A program made the translations under genes and the position numbers. Positions 34,008 through 42,876 of a DNA stretch of 64,000 nucleotides are shown one piece after another. The notes beneath the pieces are model-generated. The model was not told where the DNA came from and did not search any database. It saw nothing but the letters and a program-made list of their open reading frames with translations. The stretch comes from Pseudomonadota bacterium. GTDB lineage: Bacteria > Pseudomonadota > Gammaproteobacteria > Burkholderiales > Burkholderiaceae_C. The stretch lies in the NCBI GenBank assembly GCA_021815805.1, contig JAKAZQ010000004.1:1-64000 (forward strand), read 5' to 3'. How positions within the stretch are numbered: the stretch's first letter is position 1; every line of letters starts with the position of its first letter.

Positions 34008-34030
34008 CCGGCAGTGCGAGTTCCTGCCGG
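34008..34030 (-). promoter_or_regulatory. Hairpin in the leader of the MetC-type gene
   Basis: CCGGCAG and CTGCCGG form a perfect 7-bp stem with a 9-base loop, 29 bases upstream of the start at 33979. It does not match the shapes I know for S-adenosylmethionine or S-adenosylhomocysteine riboswitches. The rest of the 299-bp gap (33980-34278) shows no recognisable gene. Confidence 0.35.
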
Positions 34031-34278
34031 TTTGCGTGTCGAAAGACCGCAGCATAGAAGCAGCGCGGCGAGCGCGCACCTGGCGCCCCGTCATTGGACC
34101 CTGATCCCGCACCCCGCACCGCGACCGGCCCGTACCCCGGGCGCGTCGCGCCGCTTCGTCGGCCCCCGCCCGCCATGCCGGGCGCGGCGCGCCGCGCCAT
34201 GCGGCTCGCGTCCCGGCGAGCCCTTCCCGGCTCGCGGCCGCCGTTTGCGCGGCGCCTGAACCCGGAGGAACGCGCGGC

Positions 34279-35595
34279 ATGAGAGAAGCCCTGATCCTGC
34301 TGTTCCTGATCCTGCTCAACGGCCTGTTCGCGATGGCCGAGATCGCGCTGGTCACGGCGCGGCGCGCGCGCCTGACCGCGCTGGCCGAGTCGGGCAGCGT
34401 GCCGGCCCGCGCGGCACTGCAACTGACCGAGCAGCCGACGCGCCTGCTGTCGACGGTGCAGATCGGCATCACCTCCATCGGCGTGCTCAACGGCATCATC
34501 GGCGAGGCCGCGTTCTCGTCGAGCATCGGCGCCGGCCTGCGACAACTCGGCATGTCGCCGCGCGCTTCGTCGGTGGCCGCCACCGCGCTGGTGGTGATGG
34601 TGATCACCTACCTGTCGATCGTGGTCGGCGAACTGGTGCCCAAGCGCCTGGGTCAGCTGGCGCCCGAGCGCATCGCGCTGATCACCGCGCAACCCATGCT
34701 GTTCCTGGCGCGCGTGGTGGCCGTGTTCGTCAAGCTGCTGTCCATGTCCACGGATCTGCTGCTGCGCCTGCTGCGCGTGCGCATCGACCAGCCCAAGCAT
34801 GTCACGGAGGAGGAGATCAACGTGGTGCTGGAGGAAGGCTCCGACGCCGGCGTCATCGAGGTGCAGGAGCACGAGATGGTGCGCAACGTGTTCCGCCTCG
34901 ACGATCGCCAGATCGCCTCCCTGATGACGCCGCGCAACGAACTGGAGTTTCTCGACATCGAGGATCCGCTGTCGGACAACCTGGCGAAGATCGCGCAAAG
35001 CCCGCACTCCCGCTTCCCGCTGGTGCGCGGCGATCTCGACGACGTGCTCGGCCTGGTCTCGGCCAAGGAACTGCTCGGCCGGTTCATCCGGCGCGAAGGC
35101 ATCGACGATCTGGGCAAGGCATCGAGCCCCGCGATCTTCGTGCCGGAAAGCCTCACCGGTCTGGAACTGCTGCAGACCTTCAAGCAGAGCCCGGCTCACA
35201 CCGCGATCGTGGTCGGCGAGTACGGACAGACACTGGGCGTGGTCACGGTGCAGGACATCCTCGAGGCGATCGCCGGCGAATTCAAGAGCCATCCGTCGGA
35301 GGAGCCCTGGGCGGTGCAGCGCGAGGACGGCTCGTGGCTGCTCGACGGCCTGATCCCGGTCGGCGACCTGAAGGACAAGCTCAACCTGCGTGCGGTGCCG
35401 GAGCAGGAGAAGGCACGCTACAACACCCTGGCCGGGATGCTCATGCTGATCCTGGCGCGCCTGCCGCGCACCGGCGACGTCATCGAATGGGAGGATTGGC
35501 GCTTCGAGATCGTCGACATGGACGGCAAGCGCATCGACAAGGTGCTGGTGTCGCGTCCGCTGCACCCGGCGGCGGCCGAAGCGGCCCAGGCCTGA
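34279..35595 (+). CDS. CorC/HlyC (TlyC)-family CNNM-type membrane protein
   Basis: A 438-residue protein. An N-terminal DUF21 (CNNM) membrane domain has about four helices (ALILLFLILLNGLFAMAEIALV, TALVVMVITYLSIVVGELVPKR). A CBS pair follows at ~205-325 (MTPRNELEFLDIEDPLSDNL, FPLVRGDLDDVLGLVSAKEL, and a second with TAIVVGEYGQTLGVVTVQDI). The C-terminal CorC_HlyC transporter-associated domain ends it. Members are implicated in Mg2+/Co2+ homeostasis or efflux; the hemolysin name is historical. The start at 34279 follows GGAGGAA. Confidence 0.9.
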   Translation: MREALILLFLILLNGLFAMAEIALVTARRARLTALAESGSVPARAALQLTEQPTRLLSTVQIGITSIGVLNGIIGEAAFSSSIGAGLRQLGMSPRASSVAATALVVMVITYLSIVVGELVPKRLGQLAPERIALITAQPMLFLARVVAVFVKLLSMSTDLLLRLLRVRIDQPKHVTEEEINVVLEEGSDAGVIEVQEHEMVRNVFRLDDRQIASLMTPRNELEFLDIEDPLSDNLAKIAQSPHSRFPLVRGDLDDVLGLVSAKELLGRFIRREGIDDLGKASSPAIFVPESLTGLELLQTFKQSPAHTAIVVGEYGQTLGVVTVQDILEAIAGEFKSHPSEEPWAVQREDGSWLLDGLIPVGDLKDKLNLRAVPEQEKARYNTLAGMLMLILARLPRTGDVIEWEDWRFEIVDMDGKRIDKVLVSRPLHPAAAEAAQA

Positions 35596-35607
35596 GCCGC
35601 CGGCGGC

Positions 35608-36597
35608 TCAGCCGCTGCCGCTGCCGCGGCGCATCGCCAGGCGTGCGCCGATCTCGCCGATGATGCCGCGTCGGAACAGCAGCACGCACAGCACGAAGAT
35701 GCCTCCGATGACCATGCCGACGGAGTCCGCGAGGTGGCTGAACCATGCCAACCCGGTGACATGCACCAGGGCGCGCGAGATCAGCCCGATCTTGTCCTCC
35801 AGCACGGTGATCAGCAGCGCCCCGAGCACCGGACCGAGATCCGTCCCCAGGCCACCGAGCAGGGTCATCAGAATGACCAGACCGGAGGTTGCCCAGTGCA
35901 CGTCGTCCAGGGTCTCGAAGCCCATGACCAGGGCCTTCATGGCCCCGGCCAGCCCGGCAAAGGCCGCCGACAGCAGGAACACCGCCAGCTTGTACTGCGC
36001 GGCGTTGTAGCCGAGCGAGATCAGGCGTTGCTCGTTTTCGCGCGCGCCGCGCAGGATCTGGCCGAAGGGAGAGCGGTTGATGCGCCGCAGGAACCACCAG
36101 CTCAGCGCGAACACCGCCAGCACGACCTCGTACATGACGCGGTCGGGCTGCAGCGACAGGCCGAGCAGCGCACCGCGCGGAATGCCCTGCAGCCCGTCCT
36201 CGCCGCCGGTGAACGGTGCCTGCAGAAAATAAAAGTACACGATCTGCGCCAGCGCAAGCGTGATCATGGAGAAGTAGATGCCCTGGCGTCGCACCGCCAG
36301 CAACCCCATCGGAACTCCGACGGCCACCGCGAACAGCACGCCGAGCAGCACTCCGACGGGGGTCGGCACATGCCACTCGGTCAGCGCCTGCCCGGCGATG
36401 TAGCCGGCGCCACCGAACATCGCGGCGTGGCCGAAGGAGATCAGGCCGCCGTAGCCGGCCAGCAGGTTGAAGGCACAGGCCAGCAGCGCAAAGCACATGA
36501 TGCGCATTCCCAGCACCGGATACAGGCCCATCCAGGGCGCGGCCGCGGCCAGCGCCAGCAGCAGCCACAGCCAGACATCGCGCCGGGCCGGTTTCAT
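35608..36597 (-). CDS. livM: Branched-chain amino acid ABC transporter permease (LivM)
   Basis: A 329-residue inner-membrane permease with 8-10 hydrophobic segments. The LivM pattern is clear: CFALLACAFNLLAGYGGLISFGHAAMFGGAGYI, then GLAGAMKALVMGF and LGGLGTDLGPVLGALLITVLED. Last gene of the minus-strand operon livG-livF-binding protein-livH-livM. Its ATG overlaps the livH stop by four bases. With LivH it forms the membrane channel. Confidence 0.93.
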   Translation of the reverse strand: MKPARRDVWLWLLLALAAAAPWMGLYPVLGMRIMCFALLACAFNLLAGYGGLISFGHAAMFGGAGYIAGQALTEWHVPTPVGVLLGVLFAVAVGVPMGLLAVRRQGIYFSMITLALAQIVYFYFLQAPFTGGEDGLQGIPRGALLGLSLQPDRVMYEVVLAVFALSWWFLRRINRSPFGQILRGARENEQRLISLGYNAAQYKLAVFLLSAAFAGLAGAMKALVMGFETLDDVHWATSGLVILMTLLGGLGTDLGPVLGALLITVLEDKIGLISRALVHVTGLAWFSHLADSVGMVIGGIFVLCVLLFRRGIIGEIGARLAMRRGSGSG

Positions 36598-37481
36598 CGC
36601 TGCCTCCCGAACAGGCCGGCGGGGCGCAGCGTAAGCACCACCGCCATGAGCACGAACACCACGGTGCTGGCCATCGGTGCGTACAGCACCTTGGTCAGCC
36701 CCTCCACCAGGCCCAGCACCAGGCCCGCGACGATCGAGCCCCCCACCGAACCCATGCCACCGATCACGACGATGGCGAACACGGTGATGATCAGATTCGA
36801 CCCCATCAGCGGCGAGACCTGGATCACCGGCGCCGCCAGCACGCCGGCCAGACCGGCCAGCGCGGAGCCGAAGCCGAAGGTCAGCATCACGAGCAGCGGC
36901 ACGTTGATGCCGAAGCATTGCACCAGCGCCGGGTTCTCGGTGCCGGCGCGCAGGTAGGAACCCAGGCGCGTGCGCTCGATCAAGGTCCAGGTGCCGGCGC
37001 ACAGCAGCACGCTGGCGAGCACGGCGAAGGCGTGGTACTCGGGCAGGAACATGAATCCGAGATCGAACACTCCGCCGAGTTGCGGCGGCGGATTGAAGGG
37101 CTGGCCGGCGACGCCGAAGGCCGAGCGGAAGCCCCCCTCGAGCAGCAGGGTAAGCCCGAAGGTCAGCAGCAAGCCGTAGATCGGATCCATGCCGCGCAGG
37201 CGCCGCAGCATCAGGCGTTCGACCAGCATGCCGAACACTCCCAGCAGCAAGGGCGACAACAGCAGCATCCACCAGTAGCTGAGATGGAAATACTGCGCAC
37301 CGATCCACGCGAACATCGCGCCCATCATGAAAAAGGCACCATGCGCGAAATTCACCACGTCCATGAGTCCGAAGATCACGGCAAGGCCGAGGGACAACAT
37401 GGCGTAGAAGGCACCGTTGACCAGACCCAGCATCAGCTGGCCCAGCAACAGCGGCAAGGGAAAACCGAACAGCTCTGTCAA
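36594..37481 (-). CDS. livH: Branched-chain amino acid ABC transporter permease (LivH), TTG start
   Basis: A 295-residue permease from the TTG codon at 37481. This start is chosen because LTELFGFPLPLLLGQLMLGLVNGAFYAMLSLGLAVIFG is where LivH homology begins and AGAGAGG lies six bases upstream. The ATG at 37547 would add 22 basic, Pro-rich residues not seen in the family. Other conserved parts are VNFAHGAFFMMGA and VIGGMGSVGGSIVAG. A strong hairpin separates it from the binding-protein gene. Confidence 0.9.
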   Translation of the reverse strand: MTELFGFPLPLLLGQLMLGLVNGAFYAMLSLGLAVIFGLMDVVNFAHGAFFMMGAMFAWIGAQYFHLSYWWMLLLSPLLLGVFGMLVERLMLRRLRGMDPIYGLLLTFGLTLLLEGGFRSAFGVAGQPFNPPPQLGGVFDLGFMFLPEYHAFAVLASVLLCAGTWTLIERTRLGSYLRAGTENPALVQCFGINVPLLVMLTFGFGSALAGLAGVLAAPVIQVSPLMGSNLIITVFAIVVIGGMGSVGGSIVAGLVLGLVEGLTKVLYAPMASTVVFVLMAVVLTLRPAGLFGRQR

Positions 37482-37537
37482 TCCGGGCCTCTCTGGCGCG
37501 AAGGCGCCGCGACGCGGCGCTCGAAACGGACGGCGCG

Positions 37538-37567
37538 GAGCCGGCACGACGCACGCCGTGCCGGCTC
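37538..37567 (-). promoter_or_regulatory. Intercistronic hairpin between binding-protein gene and livH
   Basis: GAGCCGGCAC and GTGCCGGCTC form a perfect 10-bp stem with a 10-base loop, 20 bases after the binding-protein stop. It has no U-tract. Such hairpins are often processing or stabilising elements that raise binding-protein mRNA over permease mRNA; partial termination is an alternative. Confidence 0.55.
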
Positions 37568-37587
37568 CTGCAGGCCTTGCGTGGCTT

Positions 37588-38784
37588 TTACTTGGCCAGC
37601 GGGCAGCCGTAGTTGGCGATCGGACCGAAGGCGTCCGGCCCGGGGATCTTCTGCACGATGTTGTACAGGTCCCATTCGCCCTTCGATTCCGCCGGGGTCT
37701 TGACCTGGGCGAGGTACATGTCGTGCACCATCACGCCGTTGGGAGCCAGGTAGCCACCGTGGGTGAACATGTCGTTGACCTTCATCTTGTGCAACTCGGC
37801 CATGACCTTGTCACCGTTGGTCGTCCCGGCCGCCTTCACCGCCTTCAGATAGGTCATGGTCGCGGAGTAGTCGGCAGCCTGCACGAAGGTCGGCATGACG
37901 TGCATCTGCTTGTAGAAGCGTTGCGCCCAGGCGCGCGATTGGGGATTCTGGTTCCAGTACCACGGCGTGGTCAGGTACAGGCCCTGCGCCGACTGCAGGC
38001 CGATGCTGTGGATATCCGTGATGAACAGAAGCAGCCCGGCCAGCTTCATGGTCTTCGTGATGCCGAACTGCGTGGCCTGCTTGATCGAGTTCACCGAGTC
38101 GCCGCCGGCGTTCGCCAGGCCCAGCACCTGCGCCTTGGACGCCTGCGCCTGCAGCAGGTAGGACGAGAAGTCGGCCGAGGCCAGCGGGGCGTAGACCTGG
38201 CCCAGCACCTTGCCGCCATTCGCCTCGACGACCTTCGAGGCGTCAGCCTGCAGCGCCTTGCCGAAAGCGTAGTCGGCGGTCAGGAAATACCAGGTCTTGC
38301 CGCCCTTCTGCACGATCGCCTTTCCGGTTCCACGCGCCAGTGCGGTCGTGTTGTACGCGTACATGTCGGTGTACGGCGTGCACTCCTTGCCGACGATGGT
38401 CGAGGCACCGCCGCCGATGTCGATGAAGGGCTTCTTGTAGCTCGCCGCCACGCGCTCCATGGCCAGCGCGGTGGCGCTGTTGGTGCCGGAGATCAGCATG
38501 TCGGCGCCGTCCTGGCTGAAGAACTCCTTGGCCTTGCCGGCTGCCAGGTCGGCCTTGTTCTGGTGATCGAAGGACATCAACTCGACCTTGCGCCCCAGCA
38601 CCTTGCCGCCGAAGTCGTGGATGGCCATCTTGATGGCCGCCACGCCGCCGGCGCCGTCGATCGCCGAGTACACGCCGGACATGTCGGTGATGAAAGCAAT
38701 CTTGACCGGTGCGGCGGCCTGCGCGGTGGCGGCACTCAAGGCCAGCGCCGCAGCCACGGCGATGCTCAGTCGGTTCAGCTTCAT
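37588..38784 (-). CDS. Branched-chain amino acid-type ABC transporter substrate-binding protein
   Basis: A 398-residue periplasmic protein. The signal peptide (SIAVAAALALSAATAQAA) is followed by a Peripla_BP_6 fold: VKIAFITDMSGVYSAIDG, KVELMSFDHQNKADL, ISGTNSATALAMERVA, YFLTADYAFGKALQADA. The ligand may be a branched-chain amino acid, an amide or an aromatic acid; the family is broad. It is flanked by livF upstream and livH downstream on the same strand and is part of the same importer. Confidence 0.92.
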   Translation of the reverse strand: MKLNRLSIAVAAALALSAATAQAAAPVKIAFITDMSGVYSAIDGAGGVAAIKMAIHDFGGKVLGRKVELMSFDHQNKADLAAGKAKEFFSQDGADMLISGTNSATALAMERVAASYKKPFIDIGGGASTIVGKECTPYTDMYAYNTTALARGTGKAIVQKGGKTWYFLTADYAFGKALQADASKVVEANGGKVLGQVYAPLASADFSSYLLQAQASKAQVLGLANAGGDSVNSIKQATQFGITKTMKLAGLLLFITDIHSIGLQSAQGLYLTTPWYWNQNPQSRAWAQRFYKQMHVMPTFVQAADYSATMTYLKAVKAAGTTNGDKVMAELHKMKVNDMFTHGGYLAPNGVMVHDMYLAQVKTPAESKGEWDLYNIVQKIPGPDAFGPIANYGCPLAK

Positions 38785-38822
38785 GGAGGTCTCCCTGTGT
38801 TGTGGTTGTCGAATGCACCTTG

Positions 38823-39545
38823 CTACACGCCGAGCAATTGCTCAAGTTGTTCGCGCCGGCCCGGCAATTCCTCGCGCGAAAAATGCTCCAGTATGCGCCC
38901 CCGCTCCATGACGTAGAACTCGTCGGCGAGGCGTGCCGAAAAATGAAAGTTCTGTTCCACCAGCAGGATCGAGAAGCCGCGATCCCGCAGCGCCGCGATC
39001 GCGCGGCCGAGTGCCTGCACGATCACCGGCGCGAGTCCCTCGGAGATCTCGTCCAGCAGCAGCAATCTCGCCCCGGTGCGCAGGATGCGCGCCAGCGCCA
39101 GCATCTGCTGCTCTCCGCCGGACAGGCGCGAGCCGGGGCTGCGCGCGCGTTCCTTCAGGTTGGGAAACAGCTGGTCGATCTCCTCCAGGCTGAGCCCCTG
39201 GAAGCCGGTGCGCAGCAGCGGCGGCAGCAGCAGGTTCTCGCGCGTGCTCAGGCTGGCGAAGATCCCGCGCTCCTCCGGGCAATAGCCGACTCCGAGTCCG
39301 GCGATGCGATGCGGGGGCACGCGCGCCAGGTCCTTGCCGAACACGCGCACCGTGCCGCTGCGGGCGCTGGTCAGGCCCATGATGGCGCGCAGCGTGCTGG
39401 TGCGTCCGGCGCCGTTGCGCCCGAGCAGGCTGACGGTGCGTCCCACCGGCACGCGCAGATCCACGCCGTGCAGCACATGCGACTCGCCGTACCACGCATG
39501 CACCCCCTGCAACTCCAGCGCCATGGCCTCGTTCGACGCGCTCAT
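38823..39545 (-). CDS. livF: Branched-chain amino acid ABC transporter ATPase (LivF)
   Basis: A 240-residue ATPase of LivF size. Walker A is LLGRNGAGRTST, where the usual GKT lysine position reads Arg (GAGRT instead of GAGKT), an unusual substitution. Other motifs are LSGGEQQM, Walker B LLLLDEISEGLAP, and LLVEQN with the LivF-type Gln. The Arg in place of the Walker A Lys could impair ATP hydrolysis. The partner LivG has a normal Walker A. It lies 49 bases downstream of livG. Confidence 0.9.
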   Translation of the reverse strand: MSASNEAMALELQGVHAWYGESHVLHGVDLRVPVGRTVSLLGRNGAGRTSTLRAIMGLTSARSGTVRVFGKDLARVPPHRIAGLGVGYCPEERGIFASLSTRENLLLPPLLRTGFQGLSLEEIDQLFPNLKERARSPGSRLSGGEQQMLALARILRTGARLLLLDEISEGLAPVIVQALGRAIAALRDRGFSILLVEQNFHFSARLADEFYVMERGRILEHFSREELPGRREQLEQLLGV

Positions 39546-39594
39546 CGCCGCACCCCCGCGAAGCCGCCGCCAGCCACCCTCGAGCCGCGCCGGC

Positions 39595-40377
39595 TCATGC
39601 CTGCAACTCCTCGGCCGCGGCCGGCTCCGCGGCTTCCCCCATGTAGGCGCTGATCACCTCCGGGTTGGCCGACACCTCGGCATAGCTGCCCTCGGCCAGC
39701 TTGCGCCCGCGCTGCATCACGGTGACGCGGTCGCAGATGCGCGAAATCACCGACATGTTGTGTTCCACCATGAGCACGGTGCGGCCCTTGGCCACGCGCG
39801 CGATGAGTTCGGTGACGCGCTCCACGTCCTCGTGTCCGAGGCCCTGCGTCGGCTCGTCCAGCAGCATCAGCTTCGGCTCCAGCGCTAGCGTGGTGGCCAG
39901 CTCGAGCGCGCGCTTGTGGCCGTACGGCAGGTTCACGGCGAGCAGGTCGGCCTGGGCCGCGAGCCCGACCTGCTCGAGGTACTGCATCGCGCGCTCGTCT
40001 AGCTGTCCCAGGCGCCGCGGCGAGGCCCAGAACTGCCACGCCATGCCGGCCGCGCGTTGCATGCCGACGCGGACGTTCTCGAGCAGGCTCATGTGGGCGA
40101 ACGTGGCGCTGATCTGGAACGAGCGCACCAGGCCCATGCGCGCCACCTGCGCCGGCGGCAGGCGCGTGATGTCGCGCTCGCCGAACCAGATGCTGCCCGA
40201 GGTCGGCACGAGGAACTTGGTCAGCAGGTTGAAACAGGTGGTCTTGCCGGCACCGTTCGGACCGACCAGTGCATGCACGGAGCCCTGCGCGATGTCGAGG
40301 TCCATGTCCTGCACCGCAGCAAAACCCGCAAATTGTTTGGTCAGGCCGCGAGCCCGCAGTATTGAATTGTTCGACAT
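39595..40377 (-). CDS. livG: Branched-chain amino acid ABC transporter ATPase (LivG)
   Basis: A 260-residue ATPase. Walker A is GPNGAGKTT. The LivG insertion QISATFAHMSLLENVRVGMQ and a degenerate signature NLPYGHKRALELA are present, followed by Walker B LMLLDEPTQGLG and switch LMVEHNM. The start at 40377 is the ATG where homology begins (MSNNSILRARGLTKQF); the longer ORF lies antisense to selO. First gene of the operon livG-livF-binding protein-livH-livM. It is divergent from selO; the 202-bp gap contains GCAAGGG/CCCTTGC arms but no clear promoter. Confidence 0.93.
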   Translation of the reverse strand: MSNNSILRARGLTKQFAGFAAVQDMDLDIAQGSVHALVGPNGAGKTTCFNLLTKFLVPTSGSIWFGERDITRLPPAQVARMGLVRSFQISATFAHMSLLENVRVGMQRAAGMAWQFWASPRRLGQLDERAMQYLEQVGLAAQADLLAVNLPYGHKRALELATTLALEPKLMLLDEPTQGLGHEDVERVTELIARVAKGRTVLMVEHNMSVISRICDRVTVMQRGRKLAEGSYAEVSANPEVISAYMGEAAEPAAAEELQA

Positions 40378-40579
40378 AGGAACGTTGTGAAGGATCAAAA
40401 CATTTTGCGGCACTGCGGCGAAAACGGGCAAGGGCTGCGGCTCGGGACAAACCCTTGCGCAGGGCCGGGCGCCGGGCGCCGCTGCCGGCGCCGCAGCGTG
40501 TGACGGGAAAAGTACGCACCGAGCGCGCGCCGATTCCACACTGCGCAAAAGGCCTTCCTGCACAAGGGAGAATCGGGGC

Positions 40580-42133
40580 ATGTCCTGGAACTCCTCCGCC
40601 CTTTCCGATCCCGCCTCCGACGCCGGTTCCACGCCTGCACCCGCGCTGCGCCTGCGCCAGGAGTTCGCCGGCCTCGGCCCGGAATTCCACAGCACCCGGG
40701 CCCCGCTCGGACTGCCCGGGCCGCGCCTGCGCGTGGTCAGCGAGGAGGCCGCCCGCCTGCTCGGCCTCGCCACCCCCGACGCGGATCGTGCCCGATGTGC
40801 GCAATGGGCCGAAATGTTCAGCGGCAACGACGCGGCCGCCCGGGGCGGCGCCATCAGCACGGTGTACGCCGGCCACCAGTTCGGCAACTGGGCCGGGCAA
40901 CTCGGCGACGGGCGTGCCCACCTGCTGGGCGAGGCCCTGACCCACGACCCGACGCAGAACGGCGGCCATGCCTGGTGGGAGGTGCAGCTCAAGGGCGCCG
41001 GGCCGACACCCTATTCGCGACGCGGCGACGGGCGCGCGGTGCTGCGTTCGTCGATCCGTGAATTCCTGTGCAGCGAAGCGATGTGGCACCTGCGCATCCC
41101 GACCACGCGCGCGCTGTGCCTGGTGGACTCGGATCTGCCGGTGGCGCGAGAGCGCCTGGAGACGGCCGCCGTGGTGACCCGGTTGAGCCCGAGTTTCCTG
41201 CGTTTCGGACATTTCGAGCACTTCAGTCATTCGGGCCAGCACGCGGCGCTTCGCCGCCTGGTCGACTACACGGTGGCGCGCCTGTATCCGCAACTCGCGG
41301 ATCACGCCAACCCGGCGCTGGGCCTGCTGCGCGAGGCCGTGCGCAACACGGCGGTGCTGATCGCCGCCTGGCAGTGCGTGGGTTTCGTACACGGTGTCAT
41401 GAACACCGACAACATGTCGATCCTCGGCTGGACCATCGATTACGGGCCGTTCGGGTTCATCGACGCGTTCGACCCCGGGTACACCCCCAACACCACCGAC
41501 GCCTTCGGGCGCTACGCCTGGGCTCGCCAGCCGGCGGTGGCGCGCTGGAACCTGCTGGCGCTGGCGCAGGCGCTGCTGCCGCTGATCGGCGACGAGCAGG
41601 CCGCGCGCGACGCGGTCGAGGCCTTCGCCGACGATTTCATGCCGGCGATGCGCGACGGCATGCAGGCCAAGCTCGGCCTTGGCGCCGCGCGCGACGACGA
41701 CCCTGACCTCGTGCAGGACTGGCTGGATCTGCTCGCCGCCTGCCGCGCCGACTGGACGCTGTCGCACCGCCTGCTGACGGACGTCGTGGCACGGCCCGAG
41801 GCGCCACCGCCCGCCGCGTTCGCGCGCCAGTTCGCCGCGCAGGCGCAGCGCCTGCAGGACTGGCTGCAGCGCCTGCGCCTGCGCCTGTCCGGGCTGGATG
41901 CCGCGCAGCGCGCCCAGCGCGTCGAGCACATGCTGCGCGCCAACCCCTGTTACGTGCCGAGGCACCATCTGCTGCAGCAGGCCATCGCGCAGGCACAGCG
42001 CGGCGACTTCGGCGCCGTGCTGCGCCTGCACCGCGTGCTGCGCGATCCCTGGCGCGAGCAGCCGGACTGCGAGGATCTGGCGGCGCCTGCGCCACCCGAT
42101 GCCGGCCCGCCGGTGCTTTCCTGCTCGTCGTGA
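40580..42133 (+). CDS. selO: Protein adenylyltransferase SelO (YdiU/UPF0061)
   Basis: A 517-residue pseudokinase-fold enzyme. Conserved blocks are VYAGHQFGNWAGQLGDGRA, VQLKGAGPTPYSRRGDGRAVLRSSIREFL, HGVMNTDNMSILG and IDYGPFGFIDAFDP, which carry the nucleotide and metal ligands. SelO transfers AMP to Ser/Thr/Tyr on redox proteins. The C-terminus reads SCSS, the cysteine occupying the place of selenocysteine in animal SelO. It is followed by msrB 96 bases downstream. Confidence 0.94.
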   Translation: MSWNSSALSDPASDAGSTPAPALRLRQEFAGLGPEFHSTRAPLGLPGPRLRVVSEEAARLLGLATPDADRARCAQWAEMFSGNDAAARGGAISTVYAGHQFGNWAGQLGDGRAHLLGEALTHDPTQNGGHAWWEVQLKGAGPTPYSRRGDGRAVLRSSIREFLCSEAMWHLRIPTTRALCLVDSDLPVARERLETAAVVTRLSPSFLRFGHFEHFSHSGQHAALRRLVDYTVARLYPQLADHANPALGLLREAVRNTAVLIAAWQCVGFVHGVMNTDNMSILGWTIDYGPFGFIDAFDPGYTPNTTDAFGRYAWARQPAVARWNLLALAQALLPLIGDEQAARDAVEAFADDFMPAMRDGMQAKLGLGAARDDDPDLVQDWLDLLAACRADWTLSHRLLTDVVARPEAPPPAAFARQFAAQAQRLQDWLQRLRLRLSGLDAAQRAQRVEHMLRANPCYVPRHHLLQQAIAQAQRGDFGAVLRLHRVLRDPWREQPDCEDLAAPAPPDAGPPVLSCSS

Positions 42134-42229
42134 GCATGACGCAGCCGCGGCGCCGGTTGCACAATACCCCATCTTCTGCCGCCGGGCTGCGCCGCGGGCG
42201 CCCGGCGGCCCCATGGAACGAGGTCTTCG

Positions 42230-42649
42230 ATGAACCCCCAGGATCCCGACGCCGACCGCCGCTGGCGCGAGCAACTCAGCGCGGAGCAGTACCAGGTCAC
42301 CCGCTGCAGCGCCACCGAGCCGCCGTTCAGCGGCCGCTACTGGAACCACCACGCTCCCGGCGCGTATCGCTGCGTGTGCTGCGGCGCCGAGCTGTTCGAC
42401 TCGACGACCAAGTTCGACTCCGGCACCGGCTGGCCGAGCTTCAGCGCGCCGGCCGCGGCAGCGCGCATCGCCGAGCGGATCGACCGCAGCCACGGCATGT
42501 TGCGCACGGAGGTGCGATGCGCGGCCTGCGAAGCCCACCTCGGGCATGTGTTTCCCGACGGTCCCGGCCCCGAGGGACTGCGCTATTGCATCAATTCGGC
42601 GGCGCTGGACTTCGAGCCGGCGCCCGTCGAACCTGACGCAGTGGACTAG
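42230..42649 (+). CDS. msrB: Peptide-methionine (R)-S-oxide reductase
   Basis: A 139-residue MsrB. It has zinc-binding pairs CVCCGAEL and [10 protein letters not shown], the motif [11 protein letters not shown], and the catalytic cysteine in [12 protein letters not shown]. It repairs methionine-R-sulfoxide in proteins using thioredoxin. The resolving-Cys position is not obvious, as in the one-Cys forms with other recycling. Downstream lies a 280-bp gap with long palindromes before yciB. Confidence 0.96.
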   Translation: MNPQDPDADRRWREQLSAEQYQVTRCSATEPPFSGRYWNHHAPGAYRCVCCGAELFDSTTKFDSGTGWPSFSAPAAAARIAERIDRSHGMLRTEVRCAACEAHLGHVFPDGPGPEGLRYCINSAALDFEPAPVEPDAVD

Positions 42650-42668
42650 AAATACCCCAGGGGGTCGC

Positions 42669-42770
42669 GTTGGTGCAGAATCGGGGTGATGGGCGTGCGC
42701 CGGATCGCAGCGCGGGCTGGGCGCCCGCGCAAGATCGCGGGGTGCGCCCAGCGCCCGATTCCGCACCAAC
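42669..42770. repeat. Long imperfect palindrome between msrB and yciB (first)
   Basis: Outer arms GTTGGTGCAGAATCGGG and CCCGATTCCGCACCAAC match at 16 of 17 positions. An inner stem GCGCGGGC/GCCCGCGC surrounds a 5-base loop, so most of the 102 bases can fold into one long hairpin. There is no coding potential beyond shadows. It may be a repetitive extragenic element or a non-autonomous mobile palindrome. Confidence 0.55.
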
Positions 42771-42779
42771 CCTTCGGGC

Positions 42780-42876
42780 GCAGGCACTGCGGGCGATCTG
42801 CGGGGTTGCCCAGGCAGGCCAGGCGTCCAGCCCGGCCTTGGCTTGGGTGCCTTGCAACCCATCCCGCAGCGCCTGC
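42780..42876. repeat. Second long palindrome adjacent to the first
   Basis: Arms GCAGGCACTGCGGG and CCCGCAGCGCCTGC match at 13 of 14 positions, with an inner GGGGTTGC/GCAACCC pairing. The two palindromes follow each other directly and fill most of the msrB-yciB gap (42650-42929). Confidence 0.5.

Noticed and set aside
33980-34278. SAM or SAH riboswitch upstream of the MetC-type gene
   Set aside because: Only one simple 7-bp hairpin is visible; the conserved core sequences of known sulfur-metabolism riboswitches are absent.
39542-42862. 1,106-codon minus-strand ORF spanning selO, msrB and the livG start
   Set aside because: It overlaps three clear genes in other frames and shows no recognisable domain; it is a G+C artefact.
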